A DNA stretch of 64,000 bases from Psychrobacter sp. UBA3483 (GTDB lineage: Bacteria; Pseudomonadota; Gammaproteobacteria; Pseudomonadales; Moraxellaceae): NCBI RefSeq assembly GCF_002377905.1, contig NZ_DFQS01000050.1, forward strand, positions 62,001 to 126,000, given 5' to 3'. A program made the translations under genes and the position numbers. Below, one piece after another: positions 46,203 through 56,473 of the stretch. Positions within the stretch are counted from its first letter, which is position 1. Each line of letters opens with the position of its first letter. Below the pieces are notes generated by a model. The model saw only the letters and a list, made by a program, of their open reading frames with translations. It was not told where the DNA came from and ran no database searches.

Positions 46203-47033
46203 ATGTTTATTGTAGATAAGGCGGCGCCGGCCATTATGAATCAGGCGTTACCGGTGCCGAAAGTGATATTTTTTGACATTGACGATACGCTTAGCCGTAA
46301 CGGTATTATCGCCGCGCACAACCAAGCGACTCTTGAGGCGCTGGCCAAAACTGACATTAAATTGGTGATTTCGACCGGACGATCTAAAGCGATATTGCCA
46401 GCGGATATTTTAGCCTTGCTCGAAGCGGATGTCTTAGATGCCATCATTTGTATGAATGGACAATATAGTTTTGATAATAAAGGCTTGATTAGCCATTATC
46501 CATTGTCTGCTGAGCAAGCGGACAAAATTGTGCAGTTATGCCAGACAAGTCAGCTGATTCATAAGTTTGACTCGGCGACGCACATTGCTTGGTCAGGCGA
46601 AAACGAGCGTTTGCGTGATTTTAATGCCAAAACGCCGAACTCTATCGTTGATCCACTCTATTATCAATCAAACCCCGTTTATCAATGCTCAGTGTTTTTT
46701 AACAATCAATTCGATAAAATGCAAGATATCGACTTTTCACAGGACGATTTAAAACTGGTGCATTGGCATCATATCGGTGCCGATATCTTGCCGATAGAGG
46801 CATCCAAGGCGCGAGGCATTACAGACGTCTGTCAATATTATGGGGTAGATGCCAATGAGTGTATGGCTTTTGGTGATGGTATGAATGACTTAGAGATGTT
46901 TGATTTGGTCGGCTATGCGGTAGCGATGGGCGATGCCCAGCCTGCGTTGATTGCGCGTGCAGATTTTGTCACCGGTACGATTGAAGAGCGCGGTATCCAG
47001 TCGGTACTCGAGCAATTTCATATAGCGTCTTGA
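46203..47033 (+). CDS. Cof-type HAD-IIB family phosphatase
   Basis: 276-residue HAD hydrolase, probably a sugar-phosphate or cofactor phosphatase. Motif I is D25-I-D27-D-T29 (FFDIDDTLSRNG), motif II VISTGRSK, motif IV FGDGMNDLEMFDLVGYAVAMGDAQP, then the closing ADFVTGTIEERGI, with a IIB-type cap between. The Cof subfamily acts on phosphosugars, FMN, pyridoxal phosphate and others; the substrate cannot be inferred. AAGGA five bases before the ATG at 46203. Single gene between the hemerythrin gene and a convergent small membrane gene. Confidence 0.9.
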   Translation: MFIVDKAAPAIMNQALPVPKVIFFDIDDTLSRNGIIAAHNQATLEALAKTDIKLVISTGRSKAILPADILALLEADVLDAIICMNGQYSFDNKGLISHYPLSAEQADKIVQLCQTSQLIHKFDSATHIAWSGENERLRDFNAKTPNSIVDPLYYQSNPVYQCSVFFNNQFDKMQDIDFSQDDLKLVHWHHIGADILPIEASKARGITDVCQYYGVDANECMAFGDGMNDLEMFDLVGYAVAMGDAQPALIARADFVTGTIEERGIQSVLEQFHIAS

Positions 47034-47108
47034 TAAATAGTTTATAAAAACCGCTATTTATCTAAGGCGTGTCCTCCTTTTTAAAAGAAGAGCACGTCCT
47101 AGCAAAAT

Positions 47109-47372
47109 TTAACGACGCTTAGCCATCAAACCATAAAACCAGCTACCGACTTTATAAAATCCGACGATGATTAAGATTATGACCAATGCTGCAAGTACAT
47201 AAGCCAGCCAAGTTGGCACGTGACTTAGCCAGCCAATGGTAAATGCCAAACCAAGATAAGTTTCAACTGGCCAGTTAAGGATAGGCGTCGGTGAGCCTGA
47301 ATTAAATACCATCATAAAACCTATGATGCCAATCAAAGCCATCACTATCCCAGCGCGTACACGATTATTCAT
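47109..47372 (-). CDS. Small two-helix membrane protein of unknown function
   Basis: 87 residues with two hydrophobic segments at about 8-24 (IVMALIGIIGFMMVF) and 52-77 (TWLAYVLAALVIILIIVGFYKVG) and a basic C-terminus (LMAKRR). Family not recognised. The ATG at 47372 has a modest AGAAGA ten bases upstream. Convergent with the Cof-type gene, with about 75 nt between the stops. Confidence 0.7.
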   Translation of the reverse strand: MNNRVRAGIVMALIGIIGFMMVFNSGSPTPILNWPVETYLGLAFTIGWLSHVPTWLAYVLAALVIILIIVGFYKVGSWFYGLMAKRR

Positions 47373-47764
47373 TGTATTCTTCTTTTAATTCACTCACTTT
47401 GGGTAATGTTTCTTATTTTTTTATATGATCGTTTATGACGCTTGTATCATGACACGATGTTGCATTCTTTATTGTTATACTAAGGTAGATTTTTTCAGCC
47501 TTATAAAATAAATCAGCGCTCATCATTAGTATGTTTATTGCCCCGCTTTTTGTTGTCCAAATCTCACAAAATTCCCGCATTCTGACGATGACTAAGCCGT
47601 TATTACTACTAACTTTAACAACGTCTTGAAAAACGCTATGTATGATTGCCCTTTAAATTATGCTTAATCATAGCCATAATGATATACATAGCTGTCAATT
47701 TTAGCATCGTGCCTGTTTTACGGGTTTTCTTGCTTTGCACCATTCTTATTTTAGGAGAGATATT
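47373..47764. other. Divergent intergenic region upstream of the PotD-like gene
   Basis: A 392-nt AT-rich spacer holding the promoters of both flanking genes. No ORF, RNA gene or clear promoter could be called. Confidence 0.5.
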
Positions 47765-48886
47765 TTGACTCATTTATCATCGTCGCGCGCTGTTGCTCGT
47801 AGCGCTCGCATGCTTCCAAAAGCCCTATTAGCCGTGGCGGTTGGGCTCGCACTTGTGAGCTGTAGTAAATCAGATAACGCCGCTACCGATAGCGCTGCGA
47901 CCAGTACAGAAACGCTTAATTTGTATAACTGGTCGGAATATATGCCGCAAGAAATCCTCGATGGTTTTACCAAAGAGACCGGTATTCGCGTCAATTACAC
48001 TACTTTTGATTCTAACGAAGCTATGTACGCTAAGCTTAAATTGCTTGATGATTCTAGCCAATACGATTTAGCGATTCCATCGACATATTATGTCGAAAAA
48101 ATGGCCAAAGAAGGGCTTTTGCAAGAGCTTGATAAATCTAAGTTAAGCAACTTTAAAAATCTAGATACCTCATTTACCAATACCAAAGTTGACCCAGAAA
48201 ACAAATATTCGATTCCTTACATGTGGGGCAGCACCGGTCTTGCCATCAATGGCGAAGCGGTCGATCCTGCAACCGTAAATAGCTGGAATGACTTATGGCG
48301 TCCTGAGTATAAAGGTCAAGTGATGCTAATGAATGACATGCGCGAAGTGTTTGGCATGGCGCTCTTAACCTTGGGCTATTCAGGTAATAGTAAAAACCCT
48401 GAGGAAATCAAAGCGGCTTATGAGAAGCTAACGACCTTGATGCCAAATGTGAAAACCTTTAACTCAGACGCCTCGCGTATGCCGTATATGGAAGGGGAAA
48501 CCACGGTTGGTATGAGCTGGAATGGTGAAGCTATCATCGCTAATAACGAAGGTTTAACCAGCTTGGTATATAAATACCCAACTGAAGGAGCTATTCTTTG
48601 GATGGACAACTTTGTCATTCCTAAAAATGCCAAACAGGTGGATGCGGCGCACAAATTTATCGACTATTTGCTGCGTCCTGAAAACTCTAAAATCGTCAGC
48701 GAAGAGATTGGTTACGCATCACCGAATATGGCCGCCCGTGAGCTGATGCCAGAAGAGGTGCGCAACAATCCAACCATTTATCCAAGCAAAGAAGTGCTAG
48801 CAAAAGCGGAGTTCCAAGAAGATGTCGGCGATGAAGCTTTGCAGGTTTATCAGCAGTATTGGGATAAGCTAAAAACGGGTCGTTAA
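47765..48886 (+). CDS. potD: PotD-like polyamine-binding lipoprotein (TTG start)
   Basis: Extracytoplasmic solute-binding protein for spermidine or putrescine. 373 residues from the TTG at 47765; AGGAGAG ends five bases upstream and no ATG is as well placed (the first in-frame ATG, 47810, has none), so the TTG is chosen over the open frame's 47735. Lipobox LVSC with C33 as acylation site follows a basic, hydrophobic leader. The binding-protein fold begins LNLYNWSEYMPQEILDGFTKETGIRV, then DLAIPSTYYV, YSIPYMWGSTGLAING, and MSWNGEAI, all typical of PotD/PotF. No potA, B or C gene is in the window. A terminator follows. Confidence 0.93.
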   Translation: MTHLSSSRAVARSARMLPKALLAVAVGLALVSCSKSDNAATDSAATSTETLNLYNWSEYMPQEILDGFTKETGIRVNYTTFDSNEAMYAKLKLLDDSSQYDLAIPSTYYVEKMAKEGLLQELDKSKLSNFKNLDTSFTNTKVDPENKYSIPYMWGSTGLAINGEAVDPATVNSWNDLWRPEYKGQVMLMNDMREVFGMALLTLGYSGNSKNPEEIKAAYEKLTTLMPNVKTFNSDASRMPYMEGETTVGMSWNGEAIIANNEGLTSLVYKYPTEGAILWMDNFVIPKNAKQVDAAHKFIDYLLRPENSKIVSEEIGYASPNMAARELMPEEVRNNPTIYPSKEVLAKAEFQEDVGDEALQVYQQYWDKLKTGR

Positions 48887-48944
48887 TTCTGTAAATTAAT
48901 ACACATTTATTGATTGCTGTTTTAGATGCCTATTATCTATCCAA

Positions 48945-48979
48945 AAAAAACGCTGCCTTCATTAAGTCAGCGTTTTTTA
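48945..48979. terminator. Rho-independent terminator between potD and the FUSC gene
   Basis: A perfect 11-bp stem AAAAAACGCTG (48945-48955) with CAGCGTTTTTT (48968-48978). T-runs on both strands suit the two convergent genes. Confidence 0.92.
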
Positions 48980-48992
48980 TTTGTTTTTCTAT

Positions 48993-50228
48993 TTATAAAT
49001 GCAAATCGGTTTCGCTGCCTTTATGCTCAATACGGCGCTGCTCGCGGCGCTGATAACGTAGACCTGAGGCGGCAAACCATTGCGGTTTGGTGGTTTGCAA
49101 TAAATCACTCAGTCGCTGCAACTGCACTTGCAGCGTTTGGGTGAGCCAAAAATAGCCTTGCCACTCAAAACCTAAGTTTTCCACACTTGGATATTCTGAC
49201 ACTGCGATACGGGTAATCGGGCGAAACACTTCATCATTTGGACTACGTAATACTGCTGCCATATGCTGCATCGCTTGGGTCAGTTCGTGCTGATAATGAA
49301 TCAGTAAAATATGATTTTCATCGTCAATTTCGATGTTTGCCAAGCGCGGCGCGGCGCTTAACAGTAAGTCAATGGTACCAATAATATTGCGATGGGTACG
49401 CTGAATGGTCTCTAGCGTTTCTTTTTCAATCCCAGATTCGCTCGCTGTCGCCGCAATATGCGGACGTACGGCAAGCAGGCGCTTATTGATTTTTTGCAGC
49501 GCTTTGACCAAGGCTTTATTCACTGGTGTATCTGGTACAGAGGGGTTTTTTGGGTAAATAATACTGGCTGAACTGGTCGCTTTACTATATTTAAAGGGTT
49601 TTGGTACTAAAATCTCGGCATCAATATGATTGCCCACTCCAGCGTATAAATTACCGCAGGTTTCAAGGTTACTGGCCAATAAAAACCGCCACATTAGCGT
49701 TGATTTCAGCGGTAAAATCAAGGTCGCAGCGACCGCAACCCCTGCGCCAAGTAAAATATTAATGGCGCGATACAGACCGTCTTGGGTGATATTGCTATGG
49801 TCAGGGCTTGAGACTATCATCAGCATGGTGATGCCCGTTAGCAGCCCGATATAACCCAACTGCTTAACCGCCACGTAGCCAATAATACCGCTGATAATAC
49901 CAATCAGCCCATAGTATAACCATAGCCAGCCGCCGGTATATTGAATCAGCCATAAAAAGCTCAACCCAACCACCACGCCGAGCAAAGTGCCGAGTATGCG
50001 CTCCTTGGCCTTGGTATAAATCGCCCCTTGATATTGCAACAAACCCAATATCACAAACACGGTGATGGTCGTCCATTCGCCATGCGGCAAGTGGGTAAAC
50101 TCATTTAATAAGAGGGCAATAAGCACGGCCACGCCCAAACGTATGGCATGCAACACATCGGCATGCTGATAGCGGGCGTAAGGCTCTACAAACGGCGCGG
50201 TAAATCGTTGCCAAAAAGTCGGTTTCAC
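48993..50228 (-). CDS. FUSC family (aromatic acid exporter-like) membrane protein
   Basis: 411 residues with the FUSC layout: an N-terminal membrane domain of six hydrophobic segments ending near residue 175 and a long cytoplasmic C-terminal part. Typical sequences are ADVLHAIRLGVAVLIALLL, GEWTTITVFVILGLLQYQGAIYTKAKERILGTLLGVVVG and IGLLTGITMLMIV. The family includes the fusaric-acid and aromatic-acid efflux subunits AaeB and YccS; substrates here are unknown. No membrane-fusion or outer-membrane partner lies nearby. The start is a GTG at 50228 with a poor ribosome site. Convergent with potD. Confidence 0.9.
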   Translation of the reverse strand: MKPTFWQRFTAPFVEPYARYQHADVLHAIRLGVAVLIALLLNEFTHLPHGEWTTITVFVILGLLQYQGAIYTKAKERILGTLLGVVVGLSFLWLIQYTGGWLWLYYGLIGIISGIIGYVAVKQLGYIGLLTGITMLMIVSSPDHSNITQDGLYRAINILLGAGVAVAATLILPLKSTLMWRFLLASNLETCGNLYAGVGNHIDAEILVPKPFKYSKATSSASIIYPKNPSVPDTPVNKALVKALQKINKRLLAVRPHIAATASESGIEKETLETIQRTHRNIIGTIDLLLSAAPRLANIEIDDENHILLIHYQHELTQAMQHMAAVLRSPNDEVFRPITRIAVSEYPSVENLGFEWQGYFWLTQTLQVQLQRLSDLLQTTKPQWFAASGLRYQRREQRRIEHKGSETDLHL

Positions 50229-50308
50229 GCAGGGCGTCTCTTATAATGAATAAATAAAAAGTGGCTTAAATGATAACTGCTAGCTTAACCATTCATAAAG
50301 CAATTATC

Positions 50309-50350
50309 AAAAAAATAACGCCTTTTATCTGTTAAAAGAGAAAAGACGTT
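50309..50350 (-). terminator. Candidate terminator after gltD
   Basis: A 14-bp stem with two mismatches (50317-50330 with 50337-50350) around GTTAAA; on the minus strand it is followed by TTATTTTTTTG. It stands about 100 bases beyond the gltD stop. Confidence 0.6.
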
Positions 50351-50447
50351 AAAGGTGTAAAGATGCTAGCCCATAACCAGAAAAATATTGGAAAAGCGTA
50401 TTTGACTATTGATAGCTGCCAACAGCTAAATACTAGACTTCTAAACG

Positions 50448-51869
50448 CTAGACTTCTAAGAAATCCAAAATCCCTTCTGCCGCTTCACGACCTTCCCAAA
50501 TCGCCGTCACCACCAAATCAGAGCCGCGCACCATATCGCCACCGGCAAATATTTTTGGATTACTGGTTTGGAATTTAAAGGTTTGTTTTTCGGCGGCGAC
50601 GACTCGACCTGACGTGTCCATTGTCACATGCTGACTGGCAAACCAATCGGCCGGGCTAGGACGGAAACCAAAAGCCAGAATAACCGCATCACACGGGATG
50701 ATTTCTTCTGAGTTAGGAATGGGCTCAGGGTGGCGGCGACCATGACTGTCAGGCGTGCCCAAATGCGTGGTAATCACCTTAACCGCATTCACCTTGCCAT
50801 TTAAGCCAATGATTTCTGTCGGTTGACGATTGAATAAAAACTCAACGCCTTCTTCGCGCGCATTGACCACCTCACGGCGAGAGCCGGGCATATTTTCTTC
50901 GTCACGGCGATAAGCGCAAACTACTTGCTGCGCGCCTTGACGCACACTGCTACGGTTACAGTCCATCGCTGTATCACCGCCGCCTAGCACCACCACTTTT
51001 TTGCCTTTTAAATCGATATAGTCTGCTGGATTTTTTTCCCAGTTATTGCAGCGATTGACGTTAGCTATCAGATAATCTAGCGCATCGTAGACGCCTTCTA
51101 GCTCTTCGCCTGCAAAGCCGCCGCGCATATAAGTATAAGTGCCCATGCCCATAAATACCGCATCGTACTCGCTTAACAACTCATCAATACTGACGTCGCT
51201 ACCGATTTCAGTCTCTAAACGGAACTCCATGCCCATACCTTCAAAAATGACACGGCGATTGCGCATGACATCTTTTTCCATTTTAAACTCTGGAATACCA
51301 AAGGTTAATAAACCGCCAATCTCAGGACGCTTATCAAAGATAATAGGTTTGACCCCGTTTCTGACTAAGATATCGGCGCAGCCCAGTCCTGCAGGCCCTG
51401 CGCCAATAATAGCGACTTTTTTATCCGTCCAAACCACCTCGGACATATCAGGACGCCAGCCAAGGGCAAAAGCGGTGTCATTGATATATTTCTCAACATT
51501 GCCGATGGTGACCGCGCCAAAGCCATCGTTTAGCGTACAAGCGCCTTCACACAAGCGGTCTTGCGGGCAGACACGGCCACAAACTTCAGGCAAAGTATTG
51601 GTTTGATGACACAATTCTGCTGCCTGAAATATTTGTCCTTCTGCCGCTAATTTAAGCCAGTTGGGAATGTAATTATGTACCGGACATTTCCACTCGCAGT
51701 ATGGATTGCCGCACTCAAGACAGCGGTGCGATTGCTGCGCTACTGATTCGCTATCGAACGGCTGATAAATTTCTACAAACTCTGTTGAGCGCGTAACGAT
51801 GTCTTTTTTGATCGGCTCAAGGCGCGGTACATCTAAAAACTGAAAACTATTTTCTAAGCGTTTTGCCAT
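50448..51869 (-). CDS. gltD: Glutamate synthase, small subunit
   Basis: NADPH-dependent subunit that feeds electrons to GltB. 473 residues from the ATG at 51869, the usual length; the open frame goes on to 51950. The N-terminal domain has the cysteine motifs CLECGNPYCEWKCPVHN and CGRVCPQDRLCEGAC, which bind the two 4Fe-4S clusters. Then the FAD motif GAGPAGLGCADIL and, later, the NADPH motif GGGDTAMDCNRSSVRQGA. The gene follows gltB by 140 nt, its operon partner. A candidate terminator is 100 nt downstream. Confidence 0.97.
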   Translation of the reverse strand: MAKRLENSFQFLDVPRLEPIKKDIVTRSTEFVEIYQPFDSESVAQQSHRCLECGNPYCEWKCPVHNYIPNWLKLAAEGQIFQAAELCHQTNTLPEVCGRVCPQDRLCEGACTLNDGFGAVTIGNVEKYINDTAFALGWRPDMSEVVWTDKKVAIIGAGPAGLGCADILVRNGVKPIIFDKRPEIGGLLTFGIPEFKMEKDVMRNRRVIFEGMGMEFRLETEIGSDVSIDELLSEYDAVFMGMGTYTYMRGGFAGEELEGVYDALDYLIANVNRCNNWEKNPADYIDLKGKKVVVLGGGDTAMDCNRSSVRQGAQQVVCAYRRDEENMPGSRREVVNAREEGVEFLFNRQPTEIIGLNGKVNAVKVITTHLGTPDSHGRRHPEPIPNSEEIIPCDAVILAFGFRPSPADWFASQHVTMDTSGRVVAAEKQTFKFQTSNPKIFAGGDMVRGSDLVVTAIWEGREAAEGILDFLEV

Positions 51870-52009
51870 GGTATTGTCTCTTCTATAGTGGGTAACGACA
51901 GCCAATATCTGCAGCCTAAATGAGGCAAATTTACGGATAGAGGTTGTCATTTACCTGCTTAAAACCTATGAATTAAACTGCTTGTAAACCTATTATTGAC
52001 CAAGCCAAT

Positions 52010-55000
52010 TTATTGTGGGTCAGCCGTCGTGGTTTTAAGCAGGGTTGCAACGTTTGCCGCTTTGGGTTTTACCAAATAGAACTTACGCGCGTAATGCTCA
52101 AAGTCCGCTAAGATGGTTTGCCCCCACGCACTGCCCGTTTTTTCAACATGAGTTTCAATCACTTGTTGCAAGTAAATACGATGACCTTCCATTTGCTCGC
52201 TTGAGATACGGTTTAAATCAATCAGTTCATGATTACAGCGATCGAAAAAGTCACCATTCATATCGAGGACATAAGCAAAGCCGCCGGTCATGCCTGCGCC
52301 GAAATTCAGCCCCGTACGCCCAAGGACGGTAATGATGCCGCCGGTCATATACTCGCAGCAATGGTCGCCCGTGCCTTCGATAACCGCATGAGCGCCCGAA
52401 TTACGTACGCCGAAACGCTCGCCTGCTGTACCCGCCGCATACAACTTGCCACCGGTAGCGCCATACAGACAAGTGTTGCCGATAATGGCGGTTTCATGCG
52501 TGGTAAAGCTTGAATCTTGCGGTGGATAAATGACAATCTCACCGCCCGCCATGCCTTTACCAACATAGTCATTGGCATCGCCTTCTAGCTCAATATGCAA
52601 ACCGCCCGCATTCCAGACCCCTAAACTTTGACCTGCGGTGCCGTTTAGATGCAGCTTAATGGGTCTATCACTCATGCCAAGGTTGCCCCAGACCTGCGCA
52701 ATCTCGCCGGAAATACGCGCGCCGATAGAGCGATCACAGTTACCGACGGCGTAGCTATAATCGCCGCCGTTACCTTGACGGATACTTAACAGCATATCGT
52801 TAATCATTTGCTCAGCAAGCAAGCCTTTATCAAATGGCTCATTACGCGCCACCTGACAAGTTTGCGCTTTGCCGCTACTGGCTGGATGACTAAATAATAA
52901 CGGCGTTAAATCCAAATGCCGCTGCTTATCAGTATTACCTTCTAACACGTCAAGCAAATCGGTACGCCCGACCAGCTCCTCCATACTGCGCACGCCGAGA
53001 GCGGCAAGCCATTCGCGCGTTTCGGTGGCGACAAATTTAAAGAAGTTAATCAGCATTTCTGCTTCACCGATGAAATGCTCATCACGTAGCTGGGCTTTTT
53101 GGGTGGCAACGCCGGTTGGGCAGTTATTAAGATGGCAAATCCGCAAGTATTTACAGCCAACGGCAATCATCGGCGTGGTGCCAAAACCAAAGCTCTCTGC
53201 CCCAAGAATTGCGGCTTTGACCACATCAAGACCCGTTTTTAGACCGCCATCGGTTTGAATACGAACTTTATCACGCAAGCCGTTGACCCGAAGCGATTGA
53301 TGCGTTTCAGCAAGCCCTAGCTCCCACGGCGAGCCAGCATGATGGATAGATGACAGTGGCGACGCTGCCGTGCCACCATCATAGCCTGAGATGGTAATTA
53401 GGTCAGCGTAGGCTTTTGCCACGCCCGTTGCAATGGTGCCAACACCCGGACGTGAGACCAGCTTCACTGACACCAAAGCATCTGGATTGACTTGTTTTAA
53501 ATCAAAAATTAGCTGCGCCAAATCTTCGATAGAGTAAATATCATGATGCGGCGGCGGCGATATGAGCGTCACCCCCGGTACCGAATAACGCAGGCGAGCG
53601 ATGAGCGCATTAACCTTACCGCCCGGCAGCTGACCGCCCTCACCCGGTTTTGCCCCTTGAGCAACTTTAATTTGCAGCACTTCTGCCGAACGCAGATACG
53701 CCGGTGTGACGCCAAAGCGACCTGAGGCAATTTGCTTAATTTTTGAGTTACGCAAGGTACCATAACGCACCGGATCTTCGCCGCCTTCACCAGAGTTTGA
53801 GCGCCCGCCAATAGTATTCATCGCCATGGCAATCGCTTCATGGGCTTCAGGTGACAATGCTCCTAAAGACATGCCAGCAGAATCAAAGCGCGATAAAATT
53901 TCTGAGATGTCCTCGACGTCATTTACGTCGATTGAATTATCGGTTTTTAATTGTAATAAATCGCGCAAGGTTGCTACGGGACGGCTATTGACCAAATCGG
54001 CATAATTGCGATAATTGTCATAATCGCCGGTACGGACTGCGGTATGTAGGCTGTTAATTACGTCAGGATTAAAGGCATGGTACTCTTTATTAAAGACAAA
54101 TTTTAATAAACCACCTTGGTCAAGTGGCGCACGGCGTTTAAAAGCATTGGCCGCCAATTGTGCTTGATCGGCAGCTAAATCGGCAAAGGTTGCGCCTTTA
54201 ATACGACTTTGCACACCTTTAAAGCATAAGCTTACCACTTCTTCAGAAAGCCCCACCGCTTCAAATAATTGCGCGCCGCGGTAAGAGACAATGGTAGAGA
54301 TACCCATTTTTGATAAGATTTTTAGCAGCCCTTTATCCAAGCCTTTACGGAAATTGACCCGCGCTTGAATCGGATCGCCAAGCAGCTCACCCGTCGCCAC
54401 CAAATCATCGATGACGTCATAGGCCAGATATGGATAGACACAAGTCGCGCCAAAGCCAATCAATACCGCCACTTGATGTGAATCGCGCGCCAGACCAGTC
54501 TCGACGATTAAATTGGCATCGGTACGAATACCTTGCGCAATTAAATAATGATGCACCGCACCAGTGACCATAATGGCGTTGGCAGGTAGTTTGTCGGCTG
54601 CGATATTCTTATCAGACAACACAATCAAAGTAAAACCCGCACGAATGCTATTTGCTACTTGCTCACAGATGGCTTTAATAGCGGCTGCTAGCTCAAGATT
54701 GGCATCGTAGTTTAAGTCGATACGCGCCATTTGAAACGCTGGATCAGCCAAGGTTTCGAGCTGCTGCATTTTACTGGCTGATAAAACCGGTGACGATAAG
54801 ATAATACGATGCGCGTCGCGTGCTGACGGCGCAAATACATTGGTTTCAGCACCAAGACACGTCTGTAGCGACATCACAATTGACTCACGCAACGGGTCTA
54901 TCGGTGGATTGGTCACCTGCGCAAACTGCTGGCGGAAAAAGTCGCCGACATGACGAATTTGCTGAGATAGCACCGCCATCGGCGTATCATCGCCCATCGA

Positions 55001-56473
55001 GCCGACTGGCTCTTGCGCATTTTCGGCATTAGGACGGATAATTTCGGTGCGCTCTTCATTGGTGATATGATACATTTTTTGCAATGCTTTTAGCGGCTCA
55101 CCGCGGCAAGCTTGGGCGGCTAATTCTTCTTCTAAGCGCTCATCATCGCGGATGCGGGTTGCTTCTTCGCGCAGCCATTTACGATATGGATGCGCTTTTT
55201 TGAGTAACGTCGCAATCGCTTTAGTATCCATGATTTGACCGGTCATGGTATCGATAACTAACATCTGACCGGGCCCAACGCGCCCTTTAGCAAGCACATC
55301 TTTTGGCGCATAATCCCAAACGCCGACTTCTGAGGCCACCGTGATATAGCCATTTTTGGTGGTGACCCAACGCGACGGACGCAGACCATTACGGTCGAGC
55401 ATACATACCGCATAGCGACCGTCTTGAATCACTAGTCCTGCTGGGCCATCCCACGCCTCCATATGCTGCGAGTAAAACTCATAAAACGCGCGCAAGTCCA
55501 TATCCATGCTATCAACGTTTTGCCAAGCGGGCGGTACCAAAATCGACATCGAGTGGAATAAACTCATACCGCCCGACATCAGCACCTCTAGCATATTATC
55601 TAAGCTCGATGAATCCGAACCCGTGCTATTCACCAGTGGCGTCAATTCACTTATATTGGGCAATTTATCAGACTTTAATTTTGGCGTGCGTGCTTCAGAC
55701 CAGCTACGGTTGCCGGTGATGGTGTTAAGCTCACCATTGTGCGCCAAGTAGCGAAACGGCTGCGCCAGTGGCCAACGCGGTAAGGTATTGGTCGAAAAAC
55801 GCTGATGGAAGACCACGATATGCGAGGCCAAACGCGTATCTTGTAAGTCTAAAAAGAACGCGGGCAGGTCTGATGGCATGACCAAACCTTTATAAATAAT
55901 CGTCTGACAGTTTAAGGAACACACATAAAATAGCTCATCATCAAGCAGACGCTGCTCGGCTTTTTTACGCGCGACAAATAATTTGCGGTTAAAGTCATCG
56001 GCGGCAATCTCGTCTGGCGCATTGACAAATACTTGCTGAAAACCAGGTAATGTCTGACGCCCAATCTCACCAACGATACTTAAATCAAGCGGCACATCGC
56101 GCCAGCCCGCCACTACTAACCCTTGGGCGACAATCTCTTCATTAAGCACCTGCTGACTATAATGCGCTTTTGCTTCATCTACATTAACAAACACCATGCC
56201 CACAGCAAAATTAGCGGTTAGGGTAAAACCCAGCTCAGTGGCGATATCGCCAAAAAAAGCCGTCGGCGTTGCCAGCAATAAACCGCAGCCATCGCCTGTT
56301 TTACCATCAGCTGCAACGCCGCCGCGATGGGTCATACAACTTAGACTATGAATAGCTGTTTTTACCAAATCGTGACTGGCTTGGCCCTCGATATGAGCTA
56401 TCAAACCAAAGCCGCAATTATCAGAGAAGTCATCTGGCGCCGCCAAATGCGTAGAGGAAGAAATCATTGACAT
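52010..56473 (-). CDS. gltB: Glutamate synthase, large subunit
   Basis: Glutamine + 2-oxoglutarate to two glutamates, cytoplasmic, with GltD. 1487 residues, normal for the family. The glutaminase domain starts at C20 (DDFSDNCGFG), the catalytic N-terminal cysteine after removal of a 19-residue propeptide. The FMN-binding synthase domain carries RSNSGEGGEDPVRYG and GGTAASPLSSIHHAGSPWELGLAE, and the 3Fe-4S ligands are in CKYLRICHLNNCPTGVATQ. The C-terminal GXGXG-repeat beta-helix follows (MTGGIITVLGRTGLNFGAGMTGG). AAGGA six bases before the first ATG decides the start. First gene of the operon gltB-gltD, after an 833-nt gap with no visible gene. Confidence 0.98.
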   Translation of the reverse strand: MSMISSSTHLAAPDDFSDNCGFGLIAHIEGQASHDLVKTAIHSLSCMTHRGGVAADGKTGDGCGLLLATPTAFFGDIATELGFTLTANFAVGMVFVNVDEAKAHYSQQVLNEEIVAQGLVVAGWRDVPLDLSIVGEIGRQTLPGFQQVFVNAPDEIAADDFNRKLFVARKKAEQRLLDDELFYVCSLNCQTIIYKGLVMPSDLPAFFLDLQDTRLASHIVVFHQRFSTNTLPRWPLAQPFRYLAHNGELNTITGNRSWSEARTPKLKSDKLPNISELTPLVNSTGSDSSSLDNMLEVLMSGGMSLFHSMSILVPPAWQNVDSMDMDLRAFYEFYSQHMEAWDGPAGLVIQDGRYAVCMLDRNGLRPSRWVTTKNGYITVASEVGVWDYAPKDVLAKGRVGPGQMLVIDTMTGQIMDTKAIATLLKKAHPYRKWLREEATRIRDDERLEEELAAQACRGEPLKALQKMYHITNEERTEIIRPNAENAQEPVGSMGDDTPMAVLSQQIRHVGDFFRQQFAQVTNPPIDPLRESIVMSLQTCLGAETNVFAPSARDAHRIILSSPVLSASKMQQLETLADPAFQMARIDLNYDANLELAAAIKAICEQVANSIRAGFTLIVLSDKNIAADKLPANAIMVTGAVHHYLIAQGIRTDANLIVETGLARDSHQVAVLIGFGATCVYPYLAYDVIDDLVATGELLGDPIQARVNFRKGLDKGLLKILSKMGISTIVSYRGAQLFEAVGLSEEVVSLCFKGVQSRIKGATFADLAADQAQLAANAFKRRAPLDQGGLLKFVFNKEYHAFNPDVINSLHTAVRTGDYDNYRNYADLVNSRPVATLRDLLQLKTDNSIDVNDVEDISEILSRFDSAGMSLGALSPEAHEAIAMAMNTIGGRSNSGEGGEDPVRYGTLRNSKIKQIASGRFGVTPAYLRSAEVLQIKVAQGAKPGEGGQLPGGKVNALIARLRYSVPGVTLISPPPHHDIYSIEDLAQLIFDLKQVNPDALVSVKLVSRPGVGTIATGVAKAYADLITISGYDGGTAASPLSSIHHAGSPWELGLAETHQSLRVNGLRDKVRIQTDGGLKTGLDVVKAAILGAESFGFGTTPMIAVGCKYLRICHLNNCPTGVATQKAQLRDEHFIGEAEMLINFFKFVATETREWLAALGVRSMEELVGRTDLLDVLEGNTDKQRHLDLTPLLFSHPASSGKAQTCQVARNEPFDKGLLAEQMINDMLLSIRQGNGGDYSYAVGNCDRSIGARISGEIAQVWGNLGMSDRPIKLHLNGTAGQSLGVWNAGGLHIELEGDANDYVGKGMAGGEIVIYPPQDSSFTTHETAIIGNTCLYGATGGKLYAAGTAGERFGVRNSGAHAVIEGTGDHCCEYMTGGIITVLGRTGLNFGAGMTGGFAYVLDMNGDFFDRCNHELIDLNRISSEQMEGHRIYLQQVIETHVEKTGSAWGQTILADFEHYARKFYLVKPKAANVATLLKTTTADPQ

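Noticed and set aside
50363..50578. 71-codon plus-strand frame overlapping the gltD 3' end
   Set aside because: It lies antisense to gltD and has no ribosome site.
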